In this document: piece by piece, positions 8,323 to 16,424 of the stretch | Position numbering within the stretch: position 1 is the first letter of the stretch | Layout of the letters: each line of letters begins with the position of its first letter | DNA from: an uncultured Brevibacillus sp. | Lineage (GTDB): Bacteria; Bacillota; Bacilli; Brevibacillales; Brevibacillaceae | Direction of reading: 5' to 3' | DNA length: 64,000 nt | NCBI RefSeq assembly: GCF_947502445.1 | Contig: NZ_CANMZW010000016.1 | Coordinates: 1-64,000 of the forward strand | The notes under the pieces: model-generated | Told to the model about the DNA's origin: nothing | The model's database searches: none | The model's input: the letters and a program-made list of their open reading frames with translations, nothing else | Translations under genes and position numbers: made by a program

Positions 8323-9999
8323 TTAGATTTTCAAAATACCACCCATGCTCGCATTAGTAACCATTTTGGAGTAACGAGCCAGGTAACCAGTCTTCACTTT
8401 TGGCTCAAACTCTTTCCAGCCTTCTGCGCGACGTGCCAGCTCTCTCTCGTCTACGTTCAGGTGAATGGTGCGCTCTTCCAGGTCAATCGAGATGATATCA
8501 CCGTCTTGTACGAAAGCGATTGGGCCACCCTCAGCAGCTTCAGGAGATACGTGACCGATACTAATACCGCGAGAAGCACCAGAGAAGCGTCCGTCTGTAA
8601 CAAGAGCAACCTCTTTACCGAGTCCCATACCAACGATTTGAGAGGTAGGTGCCAGCATTTCTGGCATGCCTGGGCCACCTTTTGGACCTTCGTAGCGGAT
8701 GACAACAACGTGACCGGATTTGATTTTGCCAGCTGCGATTCCTGCGAGTGCATCTTCTTGGGAGTCGAAGCAAATCGCCGGTCCTTCGTGCTTTTTAATA
8801 GAAGGATCTACCCCACCTGTTTTAATGATGGAGCCTTGCTCAGCCAGGTTTCCGAACAGGACAGCCAGACCTCCGGAAGCGCTGTACGGGTTGTCCAGAC
8901 GACGGATTACCTGATCGTTTTTGATCTCAGCATTGGCGATATTCTCCGCCAGTGTTTGACCGGTAACCGTGATGCGGTCTGGATGAATCGCACCAGGTTT
9001 CTTTGCGATTTCGTTGAGAACGGCAGACACCCCGCCAGCCTCGTGGCAATCCTCGATATGATAGTCAGAGGAAGGAGCGAGCTTGCAAATATGCGGGATG
9101 CGCTTGGCTACCTCGTTGATGCGCTCGATTGGGTATTCAAAGCCAGCTTCTTGTGCGATCGCCAGCGTGTGCAATACGGTGTTAGTAGAACCACCCATCG
9201 CCATGTCGAGTGCGAATGCATCATCAATCGCTTCGAGTGTTACGATGTCACGTGGCTTAATATCACGCTCAATCAGATTTTTCAGTTTTTCAGCAGATGC
9301 TTTCACCAGCTCGCGACGTTCTGGAGAAACTGCGAGAACAGTGCCGTTTCCAGGCAGTGCCAGACCGATAGCCTCAAGCAGACAGTTCATCGAGTTGGCA
9401 GTAAACATACCGGAACAGGAACCGCAAGTCGGACATCCATATTGCTCCAGCTCGTCCAGCTGCTTGTCATCAATCAGACCAGCCTGATACGCACCTACCC
9501 CTTCAAATACAGAAGAGAGGGAGATGGAACGGCCATCGCTTGTTTTACCAGCCTTCATTGGGCCGCCCGTAACGAACACAGTTGGGATGTTTACACGCAA
9601 GGCACCCATGATCATACCAGGAGTGATCTTGTCACAGTTCGGAATGCAGATCATACCGTCGAACCAGTGAGCAGCTACAACGGTTTCCAAGCTGTCTGCG
9701 ATGATTTCACGGCTTGGCAGGGAGTAGCGCATACCGATATGTCCCATGGCAATCCCATCATCTACCCCGATGGTATTGAATTCAAACGGAACCATGCCCG
9801 CTGCACGAATAGCTTCCTTGACGATTTTACCAAACTCCTGCAAGTGCACGTGACCTGGAATAATGTCAATGTACGAGTTGCAAATCGCGATAAACGGTTT
9901 GTCGAAATCCTCGTCCTTTACGCCTGCTGCGCGCAATAAGCTACGATGTGGTGCACGGTCAAAGCCTTTTTTGATCATATCGCTGCGTTGTCTAGCCAA
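8323..9999 (-). CDS. ilvD: Dihydroxy-acid dehydratase
   Basis: IlvD dehydrates 2,3-dihydroxy acids to 2-keto acids in valine, leucine and isoleucine synthesis. The 558-residue protein has the family's iron-sulfur cysteines in [25 protein letters not shown] and [16 protein letters not shown], and the C-terminal [19 protein letters not shown] motif (split here as [11 protein letters not shown] and GHVSPEA). The start is TTG 9999, with AAGGGAG 10 bases upstream; ATG seven codons later is an alternative. It stands alone, away from other ilv/leu genes, and its leader is too short for a T-box. Confidence 0.97.
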   Translation of the reverse strand: MARQRSDMIKKGFDRAPHRSLLRAAGVKDEDFDKPFIAICNSYIDIIPGHVHLQEFGKIVKEAIRAAGMVPFEFNTIGVDDGIAMGHIGMRYSLPSREIIADSLETVVAAHWFDGMICIPNCDKITPGMIMGALRVNIPTVFVTGGPMKAGKTSDGRSISLSSVFEGVGAYQAGLIDDKQLDELEQYGCPTCGSCSGMFTANSMNCLLEAIGLALPGNGTVLAVSPERRELVKASAEKLKNLIERDIKPRDIVTLEAIDDAFALDMAMGGSTNTVLHTLAIAQEAGFEYPIERINEVAKRIPHICKLAPSSDYHIEDCHEAGGVSAVLNEIAKKPGAIHPDRITVTGQTLAENIANAEIKNDQVIRRLDNPYSASGGLAVLFGNLAEQGSIIKTGGVDPSIKKHEGPAICFDSQEDALAGIAAGKIKSGHVVVIRYEGPKGGPGMPEMLAPTSQIVGMGLGKEVALVTDGRFSGASRGISIGHVSPEAAEGGPIAFVQDGDIISIDLEERTIHLNVDERELARRAEGWKEFEPKVKTGYLARYSKMVTNASMGGILKI

Positions 10000-10050
10000 T
10001 TTGAAAATCTCCCTTCCAGTTAGAAAAATACCTGTCTTTTTGTTTTGACT

Positions 10051-10079
10051 ATCTTATCAATTTTTATTACTAGAAACAA
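10051..10079 (-). promoter_or_regulatory. SigmaA-type promoter of ilvD
   Basis: On the minus strand TTGTTT (10079-10074) and TAAGAT (10056-10051) are separated by 17 bases, about 50 bases before the ilvD start. A CTGA-CA/TG-TCAG inverted repeat just upstream, near 10090-10110, could be a binding site. Confidence 0.6.
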
Positions 10080-10219
10080 CCGTAAAAGTCTGAACATTTG
10101 CTCAGTCCAGCACTTTGACAGTGGCACTTCCGACCGAGATAAGCTCTGGTATCATAGCAAAAATCGGGTGTTTGAGCTAAAATAGAAAAACGAATATATT
10201 TTTTGTTGGAGTGAACGAA

Positions 10220-10696
10220 ATGATAGAGGAATTAAAAAATATATGGGAAGAAGGGACAGTGGACGAGCGCAAAATTTTAGAACTGGCGGTTCAAGCCATC
10301 CGTCAGAAACGCGAGCGCAGTAGCTCCTATGTATCCGGTTTTCTCGGGCTAAAGGGCGAGTTTGTCGATGAAGCCAAACAGACATACCGCTTCGACGTGC
10401 CCTTGACCGTTTACATGCACAACTCAGGTGGGGCTGTTCACGGTGGAATCCTCGCCACGCTGATTGATTCGGCGATGGGATCATTGATCAACCGGTCCTT
10501 GTCACCTGCTGAGTACGCTGTGACAACCGAGCTAAAAATCAATTATTTACGCCCAGGAAAAGGAAAGAGGCTTCGCGCCGAGGCTACCTTTTTGCATCGG
10601 GGACAAACCTTGGTTGTCATGGAAAGCACCGTTTACGATGAACGGAACAAACGGGTAGCGCATGGAACGGGGACTTTTATCGTGCTGAAGAAATAG
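10220..10696 (+). CDS. PaaI-family hotdog thioesterase
   Basis: A 158-residue single hotdog-fold protein of the PaaI/YbgC-like acyl-CoA thioesterase group. The helix motif HNSGGAVHGGILATLIDSAMG (quoted ends HNSGG and IDSAMG) carries the HGG and downstream Asp used in this family. The start was set at ATG 10220 because TTGGAG lies about 9 bases upstream; the GTG at 10211 abuts that site. These enzymes usually work as cytoplasmic tetramers hydrolysing acyl-CoA; the substrate cannot be given. Single gene with its own stem-loop. Confidence 0.85.
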   Translation: MIEELKNIWEEGTVDERKILELAVQAIRQKRERSSSYVSGFLGLKGEFVDEAKQTYRFDVPLTVYMHNSGGAVHGGILATLIDSAMGSLINRSLSPAEYAVTTELKINYLRPGKGKRLRAEATFLHRGQTLVVMESTVYDERNKRVAHGTGTFIVLKK

Positions 10697-10705
10697 GGGA
10701 AAAGC

Positions 10706-10748
10706 CAGGGAGAGAAAGCAGGAGCGTTTTCTCCTGATTTCTCTCCTG
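10706..10748. terminator. Stem-loop between convergent genes
   Basis: CAGGGAGAGAAA (10706-10717) pairs, with one bulge, with TTTCTCTCCTG (10738-10748), and an inner CAGGAG/CTCCTG stem extends it. On the minus strand it is followed by GGCTTTTCCCC. It lies between two convergent stop codons. Confidence 0.65.
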
Positions 10749-10753
10749 CTTGC

Positions 10754-11131
10754 TTAGCGAATCACAACCAGCCCGCTGTATTGGGAAATGTAGGACAACA
10801 ATTTAGGGGAGAGCGGAACGATAAATTCCATATTTTCCTTCTCCACGATGCCAGAGCGGGAGATGACCCGCACCCATTTTACGATGAGCTTGTAATAATC
10901 CGAGCCGAACGAGGCCTGGATCGTTTCACTTTGCTGGCGAAATGATACGGGAGCTGCGTTTAATTTGATCGGAACCATGCTCACGATATCGTGCAGGAAC
11001 AGGTGGTACGTCATGTGCGGCTTGAAAAACACCAGCTCCTTGCTCGTGACCGTGCAGCCAAGACTATTGTTCATTTGGGTGAATTTGAGCTCACCCTCCA
11101 TGTTTTTCAGACGAATAAAGTTACTGTTCAT
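10754..11131 (-). CDS. Conserved-looking protein of unknown function
   Basis: A 125-residue protein with no signal peptide, membrane segment or motif I recognise. It has alternating hydrophobic residues that suggest an all-beta fold (FMPHMTYHLFLHDIVSM-like and ENMEFIVPLSP). A strong ribosome site (AAGGAGGGG) precedes the ATG, which supports a real gene. It lies alone between convergent and divergent neighbours, so context gives no functional clue. Confidence 0.65.
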   Translation of the reverse strand: MNSNFIRLKNMEGELKFTQMNNSLGCTVTSKELVFFKPHMTYHLFLHDIVSMVPIKLNAAPVSFRQQSETIQASFGSDYYKLIVKWVRVISRSGIVEKENMEFIVPLSPKLLSYISQYSGLVVIR

Positions 11132-11275
11132 AATTCCCCTCCTTGATCAGCGTCGGGCATCTCTATCATTTGCCTTGCCCCTCGCAATACGCCGACATGG
11201 CGCTGGGTATCTCTCTATAATAGAAAAGCTTGCTGCATAAGTGCAAGGGAAAACAATCGGGAAACGAAGAAGGAG

Positions 11276-12061
11276 ATGGAAGCATTGCTGGAGATTGCTA
11301 AAGAGGCAGCGAGCGTGGCGGGAGAATTTTTAAAGGAACGCTTTTTGGAACAGCTCATTCCGGACGAGGAGCTACATAACGATGTAAAGCTGCCAGAGGA
11401 TAAAGAAAGCGAACGGCGGATCATCGAGGTATTGCACCGTCATTTTCCTACCCATACGATTTTCTCCGAGGAAGTGGGAATGGTTTCACGAGATGAAGAG
11501 TATTTATGGATCGTCGACCCGCTCGATGGTACCAATAATTACTTTATCGGTTACCCTTACTTCTCGGTTTCGATTGCCTTGCAGCACCGTGGGGAGCTAG
11601 TCCTCGGGGTCGTTTACAATCCGGTCGCGGGACAGATGTTTTGGGCGGAAAAAGGCAAAGGCGCCTACTTAAATGGCAAACGTATCTCGGTGAATAAAAG
11701 AACGGATAAAACAAGAGCTGTGGGCACGTATATTCGTGGACGAAACCATATTACAAAGGAACAGGAGCTGGCGTTTACAAAGCCATTCGTCGTAGAAACG
11801 AAGCGCGTTTTGCGCAATGTGGGTCCAGCGCTGGATTGGTGCTTGCTGGCAAATGGCTGGATTGAGTATATCGTAATGCAGCGCTCAGGGATCATGGATG
11901 TAGCCGCAGGGATTGTCATTGCCCAGGAAGCGGGTGCGACGATCACTGATTGGCAGGGCGTTCCTTATCAGCATGAGGCATTTGAATCGGAGCATATGCG
12001 CTCGTTAATTGCCAGCAATGGACATTTGCACGAAACGATTCGCGGGATGATCCATGAATAA
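11276..12061 (+). CDS. Inositol monophosphatase family phosphatase
   Basis: A Mg-dependent sugar or inositol phosphate phosphatase of 261 residues (SuhB/IMPase/CysQ superfamily). The metal motifs are all present: EE in FSEEVG, WIVDPLDGTNNY (residues about 80-91), and the C-terminal GIMDVAAGIVIAQEAGA containing the WxxxD-type aspartate region. The family includes enzymes for inositol phosphate, histidinol phosphate, NADP and PAP, and sequence alone does not pick one; PAP recycling would fit the sulfate operon nearby, but that is a guess. ATG 11276 touches the AAGGAG ribosome site, so TTG 11285 with 9-base spacing may be the true start. Confidence 0.88.
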   Translation: MEALLEIAKEAASVAGEFLKERFLEQLIPDEELHNDVKLPEDKESERRIIEVLHRHFPTHTIFSEEVGMVSRDEEYLWIVDPLDGTNNYFIGYPYFSVSIALQHRGELVLGVVYNPVAGQMFWAEKGKGAYLNGKRISVNKRTDKTRAVGTYIRGRNHITKEQELAFTKPFVVETKRVLRNVGPALDWCLLANGWIEYIVMQRSGIMDVAAGIVIAQEAGATITDWQGVPYQHEAFESEHMRSLIASNGHLHETIRGMIHE

Positions 12062-12098
12062 TGGTGCATCAGATTTTTCCAGACCTGCCGGATTTTTT

Positions 12099-12154
12099 CA
12101 ATTGAGGGCAACCATTTATTTCGAGGCGCGTATATATGGTTATCCTTCAACTTG
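12099..12154. promoter_or_regulatory. Imperfect inverted repeat before the envelope operon
   Basis: CAATTGAGGGCAACCAT (12099-12115) is mirrored by ATGGTTATCCTTCAACTTG (12136-12154) with a few mismatches. It ends about 20 bases before the first gene of the operon and may be an operator or a leader hairpin. Confidence 0.35.
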
Positions 12155-12173
12155 AGACAAAGAGGTGAATAGG

Positions 12174-12623
12174 TTGGCGAGGCTAGAATACCGGCTTCTG
12201 GATGAGGCAAACGGCTTTCCGTTGCTATTTTATTACGATCACATCGATAAGGACGAGGTATCATTGCGGTTTGCCTGCGATTATTTGGTCAAGGGGCATG
12301 TCGTCTATGAAAAAACGTCCTGCGCGATTGAGCCGAATTGCTACGTGATTTATGTAAAGCGCTCAACTGAGGAACAAGCAGTCGATTACTTCCACCACGC
12401 GGCAAAACGCTGGGGGAGCATTCAGATCGAGCTGCGGCACTATCAGGAAGAGACAGCTGATTATCCACTGGTTCATACCTATTATTTCAAGGATGATGAC
12501 AATGCGCTCTTGTATTTGCAAAGCGATTATCTACTTCTAGATGGAATGGAATGGGAAAAAACATCGGCAGAAGTGGATGAAGACAGGCATGTGTACATCT
12601 ATTACGCACAGCCGACAGCGTAG
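12174..12623 (+). CDS. Unknown protein made of two repeated ~60-residue units
   Basis: About 149 residues, no signal peptide and no membrane segment. Numbered from the in-frame GTG at 12165, residues 8-65 and 89-148 are two copies of one unit: DYLVKGHVVYEKTS matches DYLLLDGMEWEKTS, each ending in a YVIYVK/VYIYYA strand. The start is probably TTG 12174, since GAGGTG lies 8 bases before it. It opens a tight operon with a lipoprotein, an ATP-grasp enzyme, a DUF350 protein and a potassium channel, so it may be a cytoplasmic partner of that set. I do not recognise the family. Confidence 0.65.
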   Translation: MARLEYRLLDEANGFPLLFYYDHIDKDEVSLRFACDYLVKGHVVYEKTSCAIEPNCYVIYVKRSTEEQAVDYFHHAAKRWGSIQIELRHYQEETADYPLVHTYYFKDDDNALLYLQSDYLLLDGMEWEKTSAEVDEDRHVYIYYAQPTA

Positions 12624-12634
12624 GGGGAAGAAAA

Positions 12635-12901
12635 ATGGCACAAACAAAGTCTGCCAAAGTAGTCGGCCTGTTCGTTGCCGCCGCTTTGACGGTCAGTGGC
12701 TGCTCGTCTGGAGCGAACGGATATGACGATGATTGCTACGATTCCAATAATGATGGATATTGTGACGATGGCGGCAGCAGAGGTGGAAGCTCATCCACGT
12801 ACGTAGGTTCAGGCGGCAGCAAGTACAACAGCAATTCGTCCGGTATTACGAGCGGCTCCAAGGGCGGAATCGGCAGCTCTGGCTCGTCCAGCTCGGGGTG
12901 A
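12635..12901 (+). CDS. Small Gly/Ser-rich lipoprotein with a calcium-loop-like motif
   Basis: An 88-residue lipoprotein. The lipobox LTVSGC puts the lipidated cysteine at residue 23. Just after it, DCYDSNNDGYCDDG (33-46) has the DxNxDGxCxD layout of EF-hand-like or excalibur calcium loops flanked by two cysteines. The remainder (47-88) is a flexible Gly/Ser chain without clear fold. It would sit on the outer face of the membrane. It is 11 bases after the duplicated-unit gene and 3 bases before the ATP-grasp gene, so it belongs to the same operon. Confidence 0.75.
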   Translation: MAQTKSAKVVGLFVAAALTVSGCSSGANGYDDDCYDSNNDGYCDDGGSRGGSSSTYVGSGGSKYNSNSSGITSGSKGGIGSSGSSSSG

Positions 12902-12904
12902 CTC

Positions 12905-14146
12905 ATGAAGACATCTGATCAGGATCGGCGTGAACAGCTGTACAGACCGATGCGTGAGGAAGGCGTATTTACGTGGGACTGGATGTATGGAGAAGAATAT
13001 GCGCTGGCAGATATCCACCTGATCTCGCACGATTTCAGGCGAGAGCTGTCTATGGCAACCGAGCGTTTGGGACATATTTTTTCTAAAGTCGTCCCTGTGC
13101 TGCAGCGAGCAGACGATTCTTTGTTGCTTGAGCTGGGAGTGCCGAGAGAGGCATTGGGTGCAGTCCGGACAGTCGTGAACGAGATACAGCCAACCGTGAT
13201 CGGGCGATTTGATTTTGCGCAAACAACAAAAGGCTTGAAAATGCTGGAATGTAACAGCGACACACCGACCGGCATTGTCGAAGCTTTTTATGTGAATGCA
13301 CGTGCTTGCCGCTTTTTTGGGTACGAAGATCCGAATGCCGGGATGGAGGCTCACCTAACTTTCGCCTTTGCCGGTGCACTCCAGGATTATCAGCGGCGTG
13401 GCTACCAGACCGAGCATATTTGGTTCAGCTCCTTGGACTGGCATGAGGAGGACAAAGGCACGACTCAGTATTTGCTGGGTGTCTCGGAGCTTCCGGCGCG
13501 ATTTGCTGCGCTAGAACAGCTGCGTGTGTGGGAAGATCGCTTGTACGTAAAAGAGGGCGATGAGCTGCTTCCGGTAGATGTATTGTATCGATTGCATGCG
13601 CTGGAAAAGCTGGCGACGGAGCAGGACGAAGATGGATACCCCACAGGGGAGCATGTTCTTTCCCTGATTGAGAATCGCAAGCTGGCGATCATCAATCCGC
13701 CATCGGCCTTTCTTATTCAGACTAAAGCACTTCAGGCACTCATCTGGAATTTGCATGAAACCAATCAGTTTTTTACGTCAGAGGAGCAGGACAGTATTGA
13801 AAAATACATGCTGCCGACTTATTTCGAGAATCGTTTTTCGGGGATTGCGGATTACGTGTCCAAGCCCATCTTTGGACGGGAGGGCGGCGGAGTCGTGATT
13901 TTTGATGCACAAGGCGACGTCCTGGAAAAAGATCAGGAGGCGTTTTACTGGGAGCAGCCCATGATTTATCAAAAACGGGTGGTGCTGCCGGATATTCGGG
14001 TGCAAACAGCGCAAGGACCATATGCAGGTCACCTGCTCTGGGGGTCTTTTTGGATAGGTGGAAAAGCGTCAGCGCTAGTCGCCCGTGTCGGAGGTCCCAT
14101 TACGAACAATATGTCCTATTATTTGCCAGTAGGCATCGACGGTTAA
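12905..14146 (+). CDS. Glutathionylspermidine synthase-like ATP-grasp enzyme
   Basis: A 413-residue cytoplasmic ligase of the glutathionylspermidine synthase C-terminal family (YgiC/YjfC-like). Seen are the conserved MLECNSDTPTGIVEAFY stretch (residues about 115-131), the EENRKLAIINPP-type region and the ATP-grasp signature YVSKPIFGREGGGV near 315-328. Known relatives join a carboxylate to an amine with ATP. E. coli YjfC and YgiC have no proven substrate, and Firmicutes do not make glutathionylspermidine in the usual way, so the product is open. Adjacency to a DUF350 gene repeats the yjf operon of enterobacteria. Confidence 0.85.
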   Translation: MKTSDQDRREQLYRPMREEGVFTWDWMYGEEYALADIHLISHDFRRELSMATERLGHIFSKVVPVLQRADDSLLLELGVPREALGAVRTVVNEIQPTVIGRFDFAQTTKGLKMLECNSDTPTGIVEAFYVNARACRFFGYEDPNAGMEAHLTFAFAGALQDYQRRGYQTEHIWFSSLDWHEEDKGTTQYLLGVSELPARFAALEQLRVWEDRLYVKEGDELLPVDVLYRLHALEKLATEQDEDGYPTGEHVLSLIENRKLAIINPPSAFLIQTKALQALIWNLHETNQFFTSEEQDSIEKYMLPTYFENRFSGIADYVSKPIFGREGGGVVIFDAQGDVLEKDQEAFYWEQPMIYQKRVVLPDIRVQTAQGPYAGHLLWGSFWIGGKASALVARVGGPITNNMSYYLPVGIDG

Positions 14147-14171
14147 GGATTGGAAAGGAGAGGAGAGCAGT

Positions 14172-14609
14172 ATGTTTTCTCAATGGGGGTATATCCTCAA
14201 TTTTTTGATGTATTTGGCGGTGACGCTGCCGATTCTGATCATCGGTATTTTTGTTTTTACATTTACCACTCCTTACAAGGAATTTGATCTGATCAAACAA
14301 GGCTCACAGACTGACGATCCGAAGAAAATGGCAGCAGCAAAAGCAGCCGCGCACGATCTGGGAGGCAAGATCATTGGCCTTGCCATTGTCCTCGCTTCGG
14401 CTGTGTATCACTCGGTAAATCTCTTGGATCTGGTCGTATGGGGGATCGTCGGCATGATCTTTCAAGTCGTTATCTTTTATTTATTTGAATGGGTTACCCC
14501 TTTTAAAGTTGTCTCCGAAATTCCGAATGGAAACGTATCTGTCGGCATTTTCGCCTCCCGTCTCAGCATCGCAGCTGGCTTGTTGATGGCAGCGCTCATC
14601 AGCTACTAA
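14172..14609 (+). CDS. DUF350 membrane protein (YjfL-like)
   Basis: A 145-residue integral membrane protein with four hydrophobic segments, near 7-29, 55-77, 80-102 and 122-143, and a charged loop at about 38-52. Layout and the GNVSVGIFASRLSIAAGLL stretch fit the DUF350/YjfL family, which occurs as repeats of a two-helix unit. The function is unknown. It is placed between the ATP-grasp enzyme and an ion channel in one operon, with AGGAGAGGAG before the start. Confidence 0.8.
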   Translation: MFSQWGYILNFLMYLAVTLPILIIGIFVFTFTTPYKEFDLIKQGSQTDDPKKMAAAKAAAHDLGGKIIGLAIVLASAVYHSVNLLDLVVWGIVGMIFQVVIFYLFEWVTPFKVVSEIPNGNVSVGIFASRLSIAAGLLMAALISY

Positions 14610-14649
14610 GCGGCTCTTGGCAGCCTGAGAGTCTAGGGAGGAGTCAAAA

Positions 14650-15417
14650 GTGTTTTGGCGCATCATGTATGAGATTTTTGTGATCATGCTCGTGATTACG
14701 TATGCGATTCTTTTGTCTGCGGACTTTTCCAATCACCCGTTGTTGACGGACGAACTCATGCATGTGGTAGATAATGCTCTCATTGCCTTATTGGTTGTGG
14801 AATACGTGGTCCGGCTATGGCTGGCGCCAAACAAGCGAAAATTCGTGGTGACCAACTGGTTTGATCTGGTTGCGATGATCCCACTGGATTCGTACTTTTA
14901 TATTGCACGAATTATGCGTGTTGTCCGATTGATTCGTATTGTGCGGGCATCTCCGTTTTTGTGGGGAATCGTTCGGTCCGGCAACATGCGCCGTGTGTTT
15001 GGTGTCGTGACGGTTATCATGCTGTGGAGCTCGACAGCAATCTATTTGCTGGAATACGGCGTGAATGACAATATCAAGAGCTTTCAGGATGCACTCTGGT
15101 GGTCGATCGTCACGACTACAACGGTAGGATATGGCGATATTTCTCCGGTGACTTCAGGCGGGAGGATCATGGCAGCGATTCTGATGCTGACGGGAATCGG
15201 CATGCTAGGGGCATTGACAGCTAACTTCGCTACCCATTGGACAGAAACGCATGATTCCAAAGCCTCGAAAGAGCCTGATCGATTGACAGCCGAAATGAAG
15301 CAGCAGGTGATCGGACACATACAGAAAATCGAAAGCTTGAACGAGCAAGAATATGAAACCTTGAAGGAAAGCATAGATTTACTCTATCGTCGAACGAGGA
15401 AAAAGGATGAGGAGTAA
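14650..15417 (+). CDS. Voltage-gated-type potassium channel
   Basis: A 255-residue channel subunit with a six-helix layout. S1-S3 lie within residues 1-90. The S4-like helix ARIMRVVRLIRIVRAS (about 96-111) has regularly spaced arginines. The pore helix and selectivity filter TVGYGD are at 158-163. The last 65 residues are cytoplasmic and charged, possibly a coiled-coil oligomerisation tail. A GTG start with AGGGAGGAG upstream is used. It closes the operon that starts at 12174 and is followed by a terminator. Potassium selectivity is inferred from the GYGD filter. Confidence 0.9.
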   Translation: MFWRIMYEIFVIMLVITYAILLSADFSNHPLLTDELMHVVDNALIALLVVEYVVRLWLAPNKRKFVVTNWFDLVAMIPLDSYFYIARIMRVVRLIRIVRASPFLWGIVRSGNMRRVFGVVTVIMLWSSTAIYLLEYGVNDNIKSFQDALWWSIVTTTTVGYGDISPVTSGGRIMAAILMLTGIGMLGALTANFATHWTETHDSKASKEPDRLTAEMKQQVIGHIQKIESLNEQEYETLKESIDLLYRRTRKKDEE

Positions 15418-15436
15418 AAAAGAAGACGTAAGTGCG

Positions 15437-15482
15437 AACCAGTTCTATACCTAACCGGGGTAGGACTGGTTTTATTTATTTG
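15437..15482 (+). terminator. Terminator of the envelope operon
   Basis: An AACCAGT...ACTGGTT stem (15437-15471, with small internal mismatches) is followed by TTATTTATTT after the channel gene. Confidence 0.8.
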
Positions 15483-15538
15483 CAAACAAACTGAAATAGG
15501 CAGTTAGGATGAACTTGATGGGAGTTTGGAAATTGCTG

Positions 15539-15567
15539 TTGACGAGGAAAATAATCGCCTATATAAT
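15539..15567 (+). promoter_or_regulatory. SigmaA promoter of the sulfate assimilation operon
   Basis: TTGACG (15539-15544) and TATAAT (15562-15567) are 17 bases apart, a near-consensus promoter 54 bases before the sirB start. ATAATTCC overlapping the -10 might be part of a CymR-like cysteine regulator site, but the other half is not clear. No S-box riboswitch was seen. Confidence 0.8.
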
Positions 15568-15620
15568 TCCGAGTAAACATATATGAAATAGAAAGTAAAT
15601 TCGATTAAGGGGACTATTCG

Positions 15621-16424
15621 ATGTCAAAAACAGCGGTATTGGTAATTGCTCATGGTTCACCCGATCCAGACTGGCTGGCCCTTGTGGAATCAGCCATCCA
15701 GCAGTGCCGTATTCATTTGCCAATCCGGGTAGCCTATCTGGGAGGAGTAGAGGGGCGAAGCATTCATGATGAATGGGAGCGATTGGAGGCTGCAGGAGCA
15801 CGCAGGATTGTAGTTGTACCGTTATTTGCCACAGCAGGGAGCAACCACGTCGGAGAAATTCGCAGCATGCTTGGCTTGGATGCCTGGCCCACTGGAGAGA
15901 CAGAGCTAGTTCCGGTGGAGACACGTGCACGGATTCTCTGGTGTCCTCCGCTCGAGGACCATCCTGTAGTGGAGCAAATTGTTGCCCAGCGCATAGCTGA
16001 GCTATCCAGTGATCCTGCCAACGAATCGCTGCTGCTTGTGGGTCATGGCAGTGATTTGACGGGATGTCACGAGCGCTGGGAGAAGCTGCTTCTACGTTTA
16101 ACCTTTCGCTTGCAAAATCGCTATTCTTTCACGGCGGCGGGCTATGCAACCCTGCGTCCCGATACATTGCGGGAACAGGCACGTCTGCTTTCGGAAAAAG
16201 GAGAAGTCATTGTACTTCCGTTGTTCGTCAGCCAAGGCTACTTCACTCGTCGAGTGATCCCTGAACGGCTGCAAGGCTTGTCGTATCGCTATGAGGGTAG
16301 TGCATATTTGCCCCATCCATTGATTGCAGAATGGATTGCTCAATCGATTCGGATGGCGCTAGTAAACACACAAAGGAGCGTGTATGAGTATGGCAGAGAG
16401 AAAGCAGTGGAAATGGGCAGATGA
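15621..16424 (+). CDS. sirB: Sirohydrochlorin ferrochelatase (CbiX/SirB type)
   Basis: Inserts iron into sirohydrochlorin to make sirohaem, the cofactor of the sulfite reductase encoded next. The 267-residue protein holds two CbiX half-domains: the first starts VLVIAHGSPD with HGS at about 11-13 and H at NHVGE, the second starts LLLVGHGSD. This double form matches B. subtilis SirB (YlnE). It is the first gene of an eight-gene operon and its 3' end overlaps the reductase gene by 41 bases. Confidence 0.9.
   Translation: MSKTAVLVIAHGSPDPDWLALVESAIQQCRIHLPIRVAYLGGVEGRSIHDEWERLEAAGARRIVVVPLFATAGSNHVGEIRSMLGLDAWPTGETELVPVETRARILWCPPLEDHPVVEQIVAQRIAELSSDPANESLLLVGHGSDLTGCHERWEKLLLRLTFRLQNRYSFTAAGYATLRPDTLREQARLLSEKGEVIVLPLFVSQGYFTRRVIPERLQGLSYRYEGSAYLPHPLIAEWIAQSIRMALVNTQRSVYEYGREKAVEMGR

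Noticed and set aside
8239..9939. Long open frame of 566 codons on the plus strand
   Set aside because: It is exactly antisense to ilvD, has no ribosome site or recognisable motif, and its composition (many Cys, Arg, His) is typical of a shadow frame.
10000..10211. T-box or other leader control for ilvD
   Set aside because: The distance from promoter to start is about 45 bases, too short for a T-box, and no GGTGGTACCGCG-type box is present.
15480..15620. S-box (SAM) riboswitch before the sulfate operon
   Set aside because: None of the conserved S-box blocks is present; the promoter lies only about 50 bases before the start codon.
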